Shown here: positions 1-10,054 of the stretch, one piece after another
How the letters are laid out: every line of letters starts with the position of its first letter
How positions within the stretch are numbered: position 1 is the stretch's first letter
Assembly (NCBI RefSeq): GCF_003148475.1
Contig: NZ_QGGG01000003.1
Location: 248,001-312,000, forward strand
Reading direction: 5' to 3'
DNA from: Pseudaminobacter salicylatoxidans
GTDB lineage: Bacteria > Pseudomonadota > Alphaproteobacteria > Rhizobiales > Rhizobiaceae
Length of the DNA: 64,000 nt
The notes under the pieces: generated by a model
What the model was told of the DNA's origin: nothing
Seen by the model: the letters and a program-made list of their open reading frames with translations, nothing else
Database searches by the model: none
Made by a program: the position numbers and the translations under genes

Positions 1-527
1 ATGACGACGCACTGGCCGACAGGCTGCGTTCCTTCGCCTTCCACGGCAAGGGCGAGACGCAGTACGACAACATCCATGTCGGCCTGAACTCGCGCCTCGA
101 CACGCTGCAGGCGGCGATCCTCATCGAAAAGCTCGCCATCCTCGAAGACGAGATGGAAGCCCGCCAGAAGGTGGCCCAGCGCTACCGTGACGGCCTGCAC
201 AATGTCGTCAAGGTCGCTCATGTACCCGAAGGCCACCGCTCGGCCTGGGCGCAATATGCCATCGAGACGCCGCATCGCGACGCGCTCAAGGCGCATCTCC
301 AGACGCTCGGCATTCCGACCGTGATCTACTATGTGAAGCCGCTGCACCTGCAGGATGCCTACAAGCACTATCCGCGCACGCCCAAGGGCCTGCCGGTGTC
401 GGAGGGTCTGCCGGAGCGCATCCTGTGCCTGCCGATGCATCCCTATCTCTCGACCGAGGATCAGGACCGCATCGTCAACGCGATCAGCGACTTTTTGGCC
501 TCCAGACAGGCGCAGGCGGCTGAATAA
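1..527 (+). CDS. DegT/DnrJ/EryC1/StrS-family sugar aminotransferase, 3' part only
   Basis: The gene enters from outside the window and the last 174 residues are visible. They carry the family's C-terminal signature: an HGKG...QYDN segment followed by GLNSRLDTLQAAIL, then the small-domain fold ending in a PMHPYLS motif near the stop. Enzymes of this family use PLP to put an amino group on nucleotide-activated keto-sugars for polysaccharide or O-antigen synthesis; the PLP-binding lysine lies upstream of the window. The start cannot be seen. It runs toward the cys operon, which is read from the other strand, and it has its own terminator just after the stop. Family assignment is firm; the exact sugar substrate cannot be told from this fragment. 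Confidence 0.9.
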   Translation, partial: DDALADRLRSFAFHGKGETQYDNIHVGLNSRLDTLQAAILIEKLAILEDEMEARQKVAQRYRDGLHNVVKVAHVPEGHRSAWAQYAIETPHRDALKAHLQTLGIPTVIYYVKPLHLQDAYKHYPRTPKGLPVSEGLPERILCLPMHPYLSTEDQDRIVNAISDFLASRQAQAAE

Positions 528-550
528 GAGCTTCGCGCTTATGCTTTAAG

Positions 551-586
551 AAAAACCGCGTGCCGGCGACGGCGCGCGGTTTTTTG
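551..586 (+). terminator. Rho-independent terminator after the aminotransferase gene
   Basis: A 9-bp stem, CCGCGTGCC with GGCGCGCGG (one G-U pair), closes a 6-nt loop at 556-579 and is followed directly by six T residues. It starts about 30 nt after the aminotransferase stop codon. Confidence 0.85.
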
Positions 587-630
587 TTTGAGGCCGGATT
601 ACCCGCAAGTCAGTCGCGAACGGCGTGGCC

Positions 631-766
631 TACCCCTACCCCCTCCCCCCTCCCCACAAGGGGGACTTTCCCTAGCTCAATACAGCGCAAAACCGTTAGG
701 ACTTTCACCGGGCAGACGTGCAGGCTGGTTCCCCTCCCTTGTGGGGAGGGATCAGGGGTGGGGGTA
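631..766. repeat. Palindromic intergenic element with C-rich and G-rich arms
   Basis: Between the convergent aminotransferase and cysQ genes, a C-rich arm (631-665, containing CCCCTCCCCACAAGGGGG) and a G-rich arm (730-766, containing CCCTTGTGGGGAGGG) are imperfect reverse complements about 65 nt apart. Short reading frames here code for low-complexity peptides such as PSPLPTRG and are not genes. The arrangement looks like the small dispersed palindromic elements of rhizobial genomes. No second copy was found in this window, so the repeat nature is inferred. It may also end cysQ transcripts coming from the other side. Confidence 0.55.
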
Positions 767-804
767 AAGTCCCATGCGGCTGCCCTCCCCCAACAGGGTT
801 CGCC

Positions 805-1599
805 TCAAAACCCCGGCGCGCCGGAAACTCGCCCCATTGCGACAAATGACGGGTTGGCGAAATCCACATCGTCCAACTGGTTGCGCTTGCCATATGTCAG
901 CGGCTCCCCGCCACGCGTCACGGTTTCGCCGCCGGCCGCGCGCAGCACGGCGTCGCCGGCGGCTGTATCCCACTCCATGGTGCGGCCGAAGCGCGGATAG
1001 ACGTCCGCCTCGCCCGCCGCGACAAGGCAGAATTTCAGCGACGAGCCGACCGATACGATCTCGGCTGCCTCGACCTGCCGGATATAGGCGTCGGTTTCCG
1101 GCGTGCGGTGCGAGCGGCTGGCCACGATGGTGAGCGGCACCTGCCCTTCCCGCACCGAAATCCGGTGACGGCCGGCAATAGTCCCGTCTCCGCTCAGCGC
1201 AATGGCCTCTGCCAGCCCCGGCCGCCCGGAGAAAAACCGCCCGCTGCAAGGCGCGTAGACGACGCCGATTTCCGGCGCGCCATCGCGGATCAGCGCGATG
1301 TTGACGGTGAAATCCGCATTGCCGTTGACGAATTCCCTGGTGCCGTCGAGCGGATCGACAAGGAAGAAGGCACGGCCCAATTCCGGCGCTTCGATGCCGG
1401 CCGAAGCTTCCTCCTCGGCCACGCAGGGAATGCCCGGAAACGCGGCGCGCAGGCCCGCGAGGATCAGCCGCTCGCTCGCGCGGTCGGCTTCAGTGACCGG
1501 CGAACTGTCCGGCTTGTGCTCCACCGCGACCTGCCCGTGGAAAATCTCCATGATGACGCGGCCGGCTTCCAGCGCCAGCCGCTCGAAAACGGCCAGCAT
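805..1599 (-). CDS. cysQ: 3'(2'),5'-bisphosphate nucleotidase CysQ
   Basis: CysQ dephosphorylates PAP (and PAPS) to AMP (APS), clearing the by-product of sulfate activation. The protein belongs to the inositol-monophosphatase fold: the metal ligands appear as AEEE (61-64) and DPLDGT (82-87), with a third metal-binding WDTAAGDA motif near the C-terminus. At 264 residues it has normal family length. I chose the ATG at 1599 because its product begins like other CysQ proteins (MLAVFERLALEAG), 11 nt after the cysNC stop. An in-frame ATG at 1680 with a GGAAGAG stretch ahead of it would overlap cysNC by 71 nt and is less likely; GTG 1653 is also possible. It is the last gene of cysD-cysNC-cysQ. Confidence 0.9.
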   Translation of the reverse strand: MLAVFERLALEAGRVIMEIFHGQVAVEHKPDSSPVTEADRASERLILAGLRAAFPGIPCVAEEEASAGIEAPELGRAFFLVDPLDGTREFVNGNADFTVNIALIRDGAPEIGVVYAPCSGRFFSGRPGLAEAIALSGDGTIAGRHRISVREGQVPLTIVASRSHRTPETDAYIRQVEAAEIVSVGSSLKFCLVAAGEADVYPRFGRTMEWDTAAGDAVLRAAGGETVTRGGEPLTYGKRNQLDDVDFANPSFVAMGRVSGAPGF

Positions 1600-1609
1600 C
1601 GCCTCGTCG

Positions 1610-3547
1610 TCAGATTCCGCCGCCTTCGTCGTAATGTTGGTCTGCAATTTCACGCTCGCGTAGCCAGCCTTCGAGAACATCTACCATCTCTTCCGGCGTC
1701 CTGCCGAGCGTTGCAAGATGTATTTCCGGTTTTTCCGGCGCCTCATAGGGCGAATCCACGCCGGTGAAATTCTTGATCTCGCCGTTCAGCGCGCGCGCAT
1801 AGAGCCCCTTGGGGTCGCGGCGTGCGCATTCCTCGAAGGGCGTGTCCACGAACACCTCGACGAATTCGCCGGGGCTCATCAGTTCGCGCGCCACCCGTCG
1901 CTCGGCGCGGAAAGGCGAGATGAACGACACCAGCACGATCAGTCCGGCATCGGCCATCAGCCGCGCCACCTCGGCCACGCGGCGGATGTTCTCCACGCGG
2001 TCGGCTTCCGAGAAGCCGAGATCGCGGTTGAGGCCGTGGCGGATATTGTCGCCGTCGAGCAGATAGGTGTGGCGGCCGCCTGCATGCAGCTTGCGTTCCA
2101 GCAGATTGGCGATGGTGGACTTGCCCGATCCCGACAGGCCGGTGAACCACAGCACGGTCGGTTTCTGCTGCTTGGCGGCGGCGCGTGCCTGCTTCGTCAC
2201 ATCGAGCGAATGCCAGTGGATGTTGTCGGCGCGGCGCAAGCCATGCCTGATCATGCCCGCGCCCACGGTCGCGTTGGTGAGCCGGTCGATCAGGATGAAA
2301 GCGCCGGTGGCGCGGTTTTCCGCGAAGGGATCGAAGGCAATCGGCGACTGGGTGGAGATGGTGCAGAAGCCCACCTCGTTCATTTCCAGCGATTTCGCAG
2401 CCGCATGGGCGAAGTCATTGATGTCGAGTCGGTATTTGAGTTCGGTGACGGTCGCGCTCGCCTGATCCGTCTCCGTGCGCAGGATATAGGACCGGCCCGG
2501 CAGCAGCGCCTTCTCGTCGAACCAGACGATGTTGGCTGCGAACTGGTCGGCCACCTGCGGCCGCGTCGCGGGCGACACCAGCAGGTTGCCGCGCGAGACC
2601 TCAACCTCGTCCTCCAGCACGAGCGTCACCGCCTGCCCTTCCACCGCCCGTTCCAGGTCGCCGCCATGGGCGACGATGCGCCTGACGCGCGAAGCCTTGC
2701 CGGACTTGGCCACGACGATCTCGTCGCCCCGCGCGACAGCGCCGGAAGCGACCGTGCCCGCAAAGCCGCGGAAATCGAGATTGGGCCGGTTCACATATTG
2801 TACCGGAAAACGGAACGGCCGCCCCGAAGCATCTTCGTCGATGTCTACGGTTTCCAGGTGCTCGATCAGCGTCGGGCCGGAATACCAGCCGGTCTCGTCA
2901 GAGCGGCGGCTGACATTGTCGCCATAGCGCGCCGACATGGGGATGGCCGTGACCGAGGCAAAGCCGAGGTCCTGCGCGAAGCGGGAATACTCACCGACGA
3001 TGCGCTCGAACACCGCGCGGTCGAAGCCGACAAGGTCGATCTTGTTGACCGCCAGCACGATGTGGCGGATGCCCAGCAGCGAGGCGATGATGGAGTGGCG
3101 GCGCGTCTGCCGCAGCACGCCCTGCCGCGCATCGACCAGCACGATTGCCAGATCGGCCGTGGACGCGCCGGTCGCCATGTTGCGCGTATACTGCTCATGG
3201 CCCGGCGTGTCGGCCACGATGAACTTGCGCTTCGACGTTGCGAAGAAGCGATAGGCGACATCAATGGTGATGCCTTGCTCGCGCTCGGCCTCCAGCCCGT
3301 CCACCAGCAGCGCGAAGTCAATGTCCTCGCCCGTCGTGCCGTGCTTGCGCGAATCCCGTTCCAAAGCGGAAAGCTGGTCCTCGAATATCTGCTTGGCGTC
3401 GGAGAGCAGCCGCCCGATCAGCGTGGACTTGCCGTCATCCACCGAGCCGCAGGTAAGGAAGCGCAGCAGCGATTTTTTCTCCTGCGCGGCCAGATATTCA
3501 TCGACGGTTTCGGAAACGACCAGTTTTTCGGCGAGGTTGTGGCGCAT
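1610..3547 (-). CDS. cysNC: Bifunctional sulfate adenylyltransferase large subunit / APS kinase (CysN-CysC fusion)
   Basis: The N-terminal two thirds is CysN, the GTPase subunit that drives APS formation with CysD. Its GTP motifs are GSVDDGKST (34-42), DTPGHEQ (113-119) and NKID (168-171), followed by EF-Tu-like beta-barrel domains. The C-terminal part is CysC, the APS kinase that makes PAPS, with a P-loop GLSGSGKST (470-478) and the FISPFRAER motif. The fusion is 645 residues long, as in rhizobial CysNC and NodQ. I chose the ATG at 3547 because it begins one base past the cysD stop and gives the expected N-terminus; a longer reading frame upstream is only cysD sequence in another frame. No nod genes are nearby, so the housekeeping role is more likely than NodQ. 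Confidence 0.95.
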   Translation of the reverse strand: MRHNLAEKLVVSETVDEYLAAQEKKSLLRFLTCGSVDDGKSTLIGRLLSDAKQIFEDQLSALERDSRKHGTTGEDIDFALLVDGLEAEREQGITIDVAYRFFATSKRKFIVADTPGHEQYTRNMATGASTADLAIVLVDARQGVLRQTRRHSIIASLLGIRHIVLAVNKIDLVGFDRAVFERIVGEYSRFAQDLGFASVTAIPMSARYGDNVSRRSDETGWYSGPTLIEHLETVDIDEDASGRPFRFPVQYVNRPNLDFRGFAGTVASGAVARGDEIVVAKSGKASRVRRIVAHGGDLERAVEGQAVTLVLEDEVEVSRGNLLVSPATRPQVADQFAANIVWFDEKALLPGRSYILRTETDQASATVTELKYRLDINDFAHAAAKSLEMNEVGFCTISTQSPIAFDPFAENRATGAFILIDRLTNATVGAGMIRHGLRRADNIHWHSLDVTKQARAAAKQQKPTVLWFTGLSGSGKSTIANLLERKLHAGGRHTYLLDGDNIRHGLNRDLGFSEADRVENIRRVAEVARLMADAGLIVLVSFISPFRAERRVARELMSPGEFVEVFVDTPFEECARRDPKGLYARALNGEIKNFTGVDSPYEAPEKPEIHLATLGRTPEEMVDVLEGWLREREIADQHYDEGGGI

Positions 3548-3548
3548 T

Positions 3549-4454
3549 TCAGAAATATCCCTCGCGCTTCTTCTTTTCCATGGAGCCAGCCTCGTCGCGG
3601 TCGATAAGCCGCCCCTGCCGCTCGGAGGTGCGCGCCACCAGCATTTCGCTGACGATGCCATTGAGGTCGGTGGCATCGGATTCGATGGCGCCGGTAAGCG
3701 GGTAGCAGCCGAGCGTGCGGAAGCGGACACGGCGGTTTTCCAGCACCTCGCCGGGCTTCAGCTTCATGCGGTCGTCGTCGCGCATGACGAGCATGCCGTC
3801 GCGCTCGACCACCGGGCGCTCCTTGGCAAAATAGAGCGGCACGATAGGGATATTTTCCTGCAATATGTACTGCCAGATATCCAGTTCGGTCCAGTTGGAC
3901 AACGGGAACACGCGGATCGATTCACCCGGAGCCACACGCGTGTTGAAGATCTTCCACATTTCCGGGCGCTGATTCTTCGGGTCCCAGGCATGGCTGGCGT
4001 TGCGGAAGGAGAAGATGCGCTCCTTGGCCCGCGCCTTTTCCTCGTCGCGCCGCGCGCCGCCGAAGGCCGCGTCGAAGCCGTATTTGTCGAGCGCCTGGCG
4101 CAGCCCAACGGTCTTCATGACATGGGTGTGGGTGTTCGAGCCATGGTCGAAGGGATTGATGCCATCGCGCACGCCGTCTTCGTTGACATGCACCAGCAGC
4201 TCGAAGCCGAGCTTTTGGGCCATCTCGTCGCGAAACGCGATCATCTCGCGGAACTTCCACGTCGTATCGACATGGAGGAACGGAAACGGCGGCTTGGCGG
4301 GATAGAAGGCCTTCATCGCCAGATGCAGTAGAACCGACGAATCCTTGCCGATGGAATAGAGCATCACCGGTTTGGAAAAGGTCGCCGCGACCTCGCGGAA
4401 GATATGGATAGCTTCGGCTTCGAGCCGGTCGAGATGGGTGAGCCTGGCAAGCAT
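3549..4454 (-). CDS. cysD: Sulfate adenylyltransferase small subunit
   Basis: CysD forms APS from ATP and sulfate, using GTP hydrolysis by CysN. It is an adenine-nucleotide alpha-hydrolase fold enzyme, with the PP-loop visible as [13 protein letters not shown] and the family motif [14 protein letters not shown] further on. The length of 301 residues is standard. The ATG at 4454 has GAAGG 7 nt upstream and yields [22 protein letters not shown]-type sequence typical of CysD; the longer open frame upstream is not conserved in character. It heads the leftward cysD-cysNC-cysQ operon, and its promoter should lie in 4455-4620, although no consensus promoter was recognised there. Confidence 0.95.
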   Translation of the reverse strand: MLARLTHLDRLEAEAIHIFREVAATFSKPVMLYSIGKDSSVLLHLAMKAFYPAKPPFPFLHVDTTWKFREMIAFRDEMAQKLGFELLVHVNEDGVRDGINPFDHGSNTHTHVMKTVGLRQALDKYGFDAAFGGARRDEEKARAKERIFSFRNASHAWDPKNQRPEMWKIFNTRVAPGESIRVFPLSNWTELDIWQYILQENIPIVPLYFAKERPVVERDGMLVMRDDDRMKLKPGEVLENRRVRFRTLGCYPLTGAIESDATDLNGIVSEMLVARTSERQGRLIDRDEAGSMEKKKREGYF

Positions 4455-4620
4455 GAAGAGCCTTCGGGGAACTGGGAGGCTGCGAAAGGCAACGTCCTGA
4501 ATTTCCAGAATTTTCTTCGCAAGCGGTCCGACTCTCAAGAAGCAGGCTACCAAAATCGGGCGCAATGCCGATTTCAACGTCCGCCACACGGCATTTCGGT
4601 GGAATGTTGTTCCGCAAGGA

Positions 4621-4672
4621 TGCCGAACCGCGTTCGGCAACAAAAAAGCCGCGAACCGAGGTTCGCGGCTTT
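4621..4672 (-). terminator. Terminator of bioY, with an adjacent second hairpin
   Basis: Read leftward from bioY, a 12-bp stem (AAAGCCGCGAAC with GTTCGCGGCTTT, 4645-4672, 4-nt loop) ends in six T residues. Directly beyond it lies a second perfect stem, TGCCGAA-ccgcg-TTCGGCA (4621-4639). Together they separate bioY from cysD. Confidence 0.85.
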
Positions 4673-4695
4673 CTGCATCCGGAATTCCGGAAAGG

Positions 4696-5286
4696 TCAGC
4701 GCTTGGGCAGCAGCGCCCAGACGGCCGGGGCCAGCGTCGAGGCCAGCGCGACCTTGATCAGGTCCGGCACGATGAACGGCACGACGCCGAACTGCCACGA
4801 CTTCTCCACGCCGATCAGCACGGCGAGCCAGGCAAAGCCCATCGCCATCATCACGACTTCGGCGGTCAGCACGGCGCCGAGCATCTTGACCGGGCTGCGG
4901 TCCCAGCCGCGGTCGGCCGCCCAGCCGACAATTGCGGCCATGGCCACGAAACCGGCCAGATAGCCGCCGGTGGAGCCCAGCATGTAGGCGAGGCCGATGC
5001 CCTTCTCGGGCGTGCTCTGGAAGACCGGGAAGCCCATGGCGCCCTGCGCCATGTAGAGCAGCAGCGTGGCGAGCGCCAGACGCATGCCGAAGGCCGCCGA
5101 AATCAGGAAAATCGCCAGCGTCTGCAGCGACATGTCGACCGGGCCGAGCACGACCTTCGTCTTGGCCGACAGGGTCAGCAGCAGCGTGCCGGAAACGGCG
5201 AGGAAAATCTGAGTTGCCAGACGCGCGGCGCCGCTTTCGGGCAGGGCCTGCGAGACGAGCGAGCGCGCGGTGATTGAATTTGCCAT
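4696..5286 (-). CDS. bioY: Biotin transporter BioY
   Basis: BioY is the substrate-binding membrane subunit of the ECF-type biotin uptake system, able to act alone or with BioM/BioN. The 196-residue protein is hydrophobic, with about six membrane segments, and shows family motifs such as [23 protein letters not shown] and [13 protein letters not shown]. No bioM or bioN gene lies beside it in this window. I chose the ATG at 5286, which has GGGGAC about 6 nt upstream; the ATG at 5298 lacks a ribosome-binding site. It is divergent from the metallo-hydrolase gene. No BioR-type operator was recognised in front of it. Confidence 0.93.
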   Translation of the reverse strand: MANSITARSLVSQALPESGAARLATQIFLAVSGTLLLTLSAKTKVVLGPVDMSLQTLAIFLISAAFGMRLALATLLLYMAQGAMGFPVFQSTPEKGIGLAYMLGSTGGYLAGFVAMAAIVGWAADRGWDRSPVKMLGAVLTAEVVMMAMGFAWLAVLIGVEKSWQFGVVPFIVPDLIKVALASTLAPAVWALLPKR

Positions 5287-5432
5287 GTTGGTCCCCATTT
5301 CAGTCGAGGTCGACCGATCAGCATCGGCCCGGTTTGCCTATATTGGCTGACGTGCTAAGCGGCAAACGGTTTTAACGGTTTTGGCCGTGCCAGGCACAGC
5401 AACCGTATCCGAAAGGCGCAGTGAGGTCCGGC

Positions 5433-6338
5433 ATGTCCATGGAATTCGACATAAGTTTCGAGCCGGCTTACGGCGAGGCCGTGCCGGTGGCGGATGGCGT
5501 GCTGCGGCTGACGGTCAACAATCCCAGCGCCTTCACCTTCCACGGCACCAACAGTTACATCATCGGGCGCGACACGCTGGCGGTGATCGATCCCGGCCCG
5601 GAGGACGACGCGCATTTTTCGGCGCTCATCAAGGCGATCGCCGGCCGGCCGGTCAGCCACATCCTTGTCAGCCACACCCATCGCGACCACTCGCCGCTTG
5701 CCGCGCGGCTGGCCGCGCATACCGGCGCCATCGTGGCGGCTGAAGGCCCGCATCGTTCCGCGCGGCCGCTCCGGATCGGCGAGACCAATCCGCTCGACGC
5801 CAGCGCCGATACCGACTTCCGGCCCGACCTGGCGCTGAAGGACGGCGATGTGATCGACGGCGACGGCTGGCGCATCGGCACGGTGCTGACGCCTGGCCAC
5901 GCGGCCAACCACGCCGCCTTTTCGCTGGAAGGCACGGGCATCCTGTTTTCGGCCGACCATGTGATGGCCTGGGCCACCACCATCGTGGCGCCGCCCGATG
6001 GCGCCATGAGCGACTATATGAATTCGCTCGACCAGCTTCTGGCGCGCGACGACCGCCTCTACCTTCCCGGCCATGGCGGCGCGGTGACGAAGCCGCAGGC
6101 CTTCGTGCGCGGGTTGAGGGCGCACCGCAAGATGCGCGAGCGCGCCATTCTGGAGCGGCTGAGGTCCGGCGACCGCACCATCGCCGATCTGGTCGCCGCC
6201 ATCTATCGCGACACCGATCCGCGCCTGCACGGCGCGGCCGGGCTTTCGGTGCTGGCGCATCTGGAAGACCTTGTCGGGCGCGGCGATGTCACCACCGACG
6301 AGGCCATCTCCCTCGACGGGCATTTCACACCGGCCTGA
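5433..6338 (+). CDS. MBL-fold metallo-hydrolase (LACTB2-like)
   Basis: This is a metallo-beta-lactamase fold hydrolase of 301 residues. The metal-binding HxHxDH motif is HTHRDH (81-86), with a further GTNSY segment before it, TPGHAANH in the middle and LPGHGG later. The C-terminal region has the winged-helix-like tail seen in LACTB2 and similar hydrolases or nucleases. The substrate is not evident. I favour the ATG at 5433, preceded by GTGAGG at 6 nt; a GTG at 5421 is in frame. It is convergent with the DUF1499 gene, whose stop is only 3 nt away. Confidence 0.88.
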   Translation: MSMEFDISFEPAYGEAVPVADGVLRLTVNNPSAFTFHGTNSYIIGRDTLAVIDPGPEDDAHFSALIKAIAGRPVSHILVSHTHRDHSPLAARLAAHTGAIVAAEGPHRSARPLRIGETNPLDASADTDFRPDLALKDGDVIDGDGWRIGTVLTPGHAANHAAFSLEGTGILFSADHVMAWATTIVAPPDGAMSDYMNSLDQLLARDDRLYLPGHGGAVTKPQAFVRGLRAHRKMRERAILERLRSGDRTIADLVAAIYRDTDPRLHGAAGLSVLAHLEDLVGRGDVTTDEAISLDGHFTPA

Positions 6339-6341
6339 CCC

Positions 6342-7142
6342 TCATTCGGCGTCGGGCAACGGCTTTTCGCCGGTTTCGTCGGCGATCTCGGCATCGAGGT
6401 CGTTGAGGAATTGCCGCACCCGCGCGGCGTTGTCGCCAAGATCGTGACGGCCGAAGCGCGAGGCCGAGCGCATGTCGACATAGGTCGTATCGCCTTCATC
6501 CATCAGCCGGATCGCCACGTCTGCCGGAAAGGCAAGGAAAGTGGTGAAGGCCAGCGCCTCGATGCGGACCTCGTCGGGATTGTCCTTCTGGCGGAAGGGA
6601 CCGTAGAGCTTCCAGTTCGTATTCGACAGAACAGCCTCCACCGCGCCCAGCGTGCGGTCGAGCGGAAGCTCGTAGCGCCTGCCGGTAACCTCCGGATAGC
6701 TCTGTGTCTGCAGTCTCGCCTGCGCCGGCGACGGCGGCACCACGGGGTTCATGGCGGGGGTGCGCGTTTTCAGGGCCACCGTCAGCGCCGGCGGATCATC
6801 GAGATCGGTGGAAACGTCGTTGAGTTCGGGGTAGGCGTAGGCGCGATAGCCCGTCAGCAGGAACGGCAGCAGCACCAGCACCGACAGCAGCGCGCCGCCG
6901 GTCATGTCCCTGCCGCCGATGTCACCATCGTTCCATACCGAAGGAAAGGCGAAGGCGGCGAACATCAGGCCGAAGGCGGCAAGAACGGCGACGATGCCGA
7001 GCACCCACAGAAACGGCACCGTCTCCAGCAGCGCATAGCGGTGGCCCAGGCCCGAAACGATGAACAGCACCGTCGAAAAGGACCCCAGGCGCCAGGACCA
7101 GACGGCACTCCTCGACCTTCGCTCTTCCAGATATGCCGCCAT
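6342..7142 (-). CDS. DUF1499 domain membrane protein
   Basis: The 266-residue protein has three predicted membrane segments in its first 110 residues (WSWRLGSFSTVLFIVSGL, a segment around FLWVLGIVAVLAAFGLMF, and ALLSVLVLLPFLLTGY), then a soluble domain. That domain, with YEL near its start, VEAVLSNTNWKLYGP, EALAFTTFLAFPADVAIRL and VDMRSASRFGRHDLGDNAARV, fits DUF1499. The function of the family is unknown; it is common in alphaproteobacteria. The ATG at 7142 is chosen because membrane character begins right after it. It lies 32 nt after the acyl-CoA ligase stop on the same strand and may be co-transcribed with it. Confidence 0.85.
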   Translation of the reverse strand: MAAYLEERRSRSAVWSWRLGSFSTVLFIVSGLGHRYALLETVPFLWVLGIVAVLAAFGLMFAAFAFPSVWNDGDIGGRDMTGGALLSVLVLLPFLLTGYRAYAYPELNDVSTDLDDPPALTVALKTRTPAMNPVVPPSPAQARLQTQSYPEVTGRRYELPLDRTLGAVEAVLSNTNWKLYGPFRQKDNPDEVRIEALAFTTFLAFPADVAIRLMDEGDTTYVDMRSASRFGRHDLGDNAARVRQFLNDLDAEIADETGEKPLPDAE

Positions 7143-7174
7143 GCTGTTGTGCCCGCGCCTCCGTCGCAGACTGT

Positions 7175-8836
<1,662 letters not shown>

Positions 8837-9012
8837 TCGCTTCCTCCCTTTTTTCGTTTTGGACATTGTTTGAACGAAAGGAGCTATTGTCCAGAGTTTC
8901 TCGCGCTCTAGCTTCATGACACTTGGTCTAATCGGCAGCGGTCATATTGCGGCCACTGTCACCGAGAATCCTCGCCTGTGGCGGGGATGTGTGAGGGAAC
9001 AGAGGTTTCCGG

Positions 9013-9390
9013 ATGAGTGAGCAACCTGTCGAGTACAGCGTAGAGGAAGCAAAGGCCGCGGTGGCGGAAACGATCTCCGAAAACACGGTGCAACTGCCGC
9101 AGAAAGACCATCCGGTTTCGGACGGGGATTTCGACGAGGTCGTGCATGGCGCGCTAGACGCCGTGGGTGGTACGCTGCTGTTCACGATCCGCATCGACCA
9201 GACGGATCAGCCCCACTATGCGGCGGCGGCATTCATCGGCGAAGGCGAGGGCCGGCAATATCTGGTGCTGACCATGCCGCTTACCGGCGGGCATCTCAGC
9301 GTCGAGACCGCCGCAAAGAGCAAGAGCCCGATCGCCGGGATCGCAGCCGCATATGCCGGCCTGGCGGACGCCTTCTCGCACGCGGCATAA
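9013..9390 (+). CDS. Hypothetical protein, 125 residues
   Basis: I do not recognise this family. The 125-residue protein has an acidic N-terminal part (MSEQPVEYSVEEAKAAV), no signal peptide, no clear membrane segment, and a C-terminal half with beta-strand-like stretches (GGTLLFTIRID, YLVLTMPLTGGHLSVET) ending in an alanine-rich helix. The ATG has AGAGG about 7 nt upstream, and codon use is like that of its neighbours, so it is very probably a real gene. It is divergently arranged with the acyl-CoA ligase across a 176-bp gap and is followed by the DUF427 gene, which may be in the same transcript. Confidence 0.75.
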   Translation: MSEQPVEYSVEEAKAAVAETISENTVQLPQKDHPVSDGDFDEVVHGALDAVGGTLLFTIRIDQTDQPHYAAAAFIGEGEGRQYLVLTMPLTGGHLSVETAAKSKSPIAGIAAAYAGLADAFSHAA

Positions 9391-9536
9391 AAAAGAGCCT
9401 TCAGGCTGTCCGACCTGCGCCCGTTGCGCCGGGCGAAGCCTGCCGTTTGCTGCCGTCCCTTGAAATTTGCGCATCCTGTTGCGGAACGGAAATCCGGCCG
9501 GGCGCGTTCCTGGGTAACAGCAGGAGCCTCGCAAAG

Positions 9537-9935
9537 ATGGAAATCGTCGCCCATTCCGCACCGGGATTTCGCCGCAACCCGACCTACAGCATCACGGTCA
9601 AACGGTTCACCGGCACGGTCGTCGTTTTCTTCGCCGATGCCGTGATAGCCTCGACCACGCATGCGAAAGTGCTGCGCGAGCAAGGCCATGAGCCGGTTTA
9701 TTACATCCCTTTCGAGGACATTTATTTCGAGTTCCTGCGGCCCAGCGAGACGCGCACCTATTGCCCGTTCAAAGGCCATGCCAGCTACTGGAACGTCATC
9801 GCTTCCGGCGACGCGGCAAGGGATGTGATGTGGTCCTATCAGGACCCTTATTCGGAAATGGCGGTGATCGACAAGCACGCCGCCTTCTATCCCAGGAAGG
9901 TCAGGATAGATGTCACCCCGGCCTCAAGGATGTGA
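9537..9935 (+). CDS. DUF427 domain-containing protein
   Basis: The 132-residue protein matches the small DUF427 family: the central stretch has the pattern VVVFFADAVIASTTHAKVL, then PVYYIPFEDI, TYCPFKGHASYWNV and the C-terminal AVIDKHAAFYPRKV. The conserved C-P-(F/Y)-K-G motif is present. Its role is not established. The ATG at 9537 follows CAGGAG at 11 nt and starts the conserved domain; 30 further codons upstream look non-coding. It is convergent with ppdK. Confidence 0.85.
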   Translation: MEIVAHSAPGFRRNPTYSITVKRFTGTVVVFFADAVIASTTHAKVLREQGHEPVYYIPFEDIYFEFLRPSETRTYCPFKGHASYWNVIASGDAARDVMWSYQDPYSEMAVIDKHAAFYPRKVRIDVTPASRM

Positions 9936-10000
9936 GAGACCGGGACCATCCCTGCGCAAGCCGGCCACGACAAGGGCGATCTTTGCCTACGCTTGCGCAA

Positions 10001-10030
10001 GAAGACCCGCCCCTGGCGGGACGGGTCCAA
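10001..10030 (-). terminator. Probable terminator of ppdK
   Basis: A hairpin with arms GACCCG (10004-10009) and CGGGTC (10022-10027), extended inward by C/G pairs, lies 28-51 nt after the ppdK stop. Read leftward it is followed by a short T-rich stretch (TCTTCTTG), so it is a weak intrinsic terminator. Confidence 0.5.
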
Positions 10031-10054
10031 TAGCTCGATTGCCTGACAGGCCGA

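Noticed and set aside
560-1000. Open frame with a PTPTPSPLPTRG-like peptide
   Set aside because: It is translation of the palindromic intergenic repeat running into antisense cysQ.
1600-1680. Longer N-terminus for CysQ from the ATG at 1680 with a GGAAGAG site
   Set aside because: It would overlap cysNC by 71 nt; the Shine-Dalgarno-like sequence encodes Glu-Glu of CysNC, and CysQ homology begins at the inner ATG.
1718-3607. A 629-codon open frame antisense to cysNC
   Set aside because: It mirrors the codon pattern of the cysNC gene in GC-rich DNA, has no recognisable protein character, and cysNC is certain.
1610-4454. cysDNC as nodPQ for Nod factor sulfation
   Set aside because: No nod, noe or nol genes or nod boxes are nearby, and cysQ follows, as in housekeeping sulfate activation.
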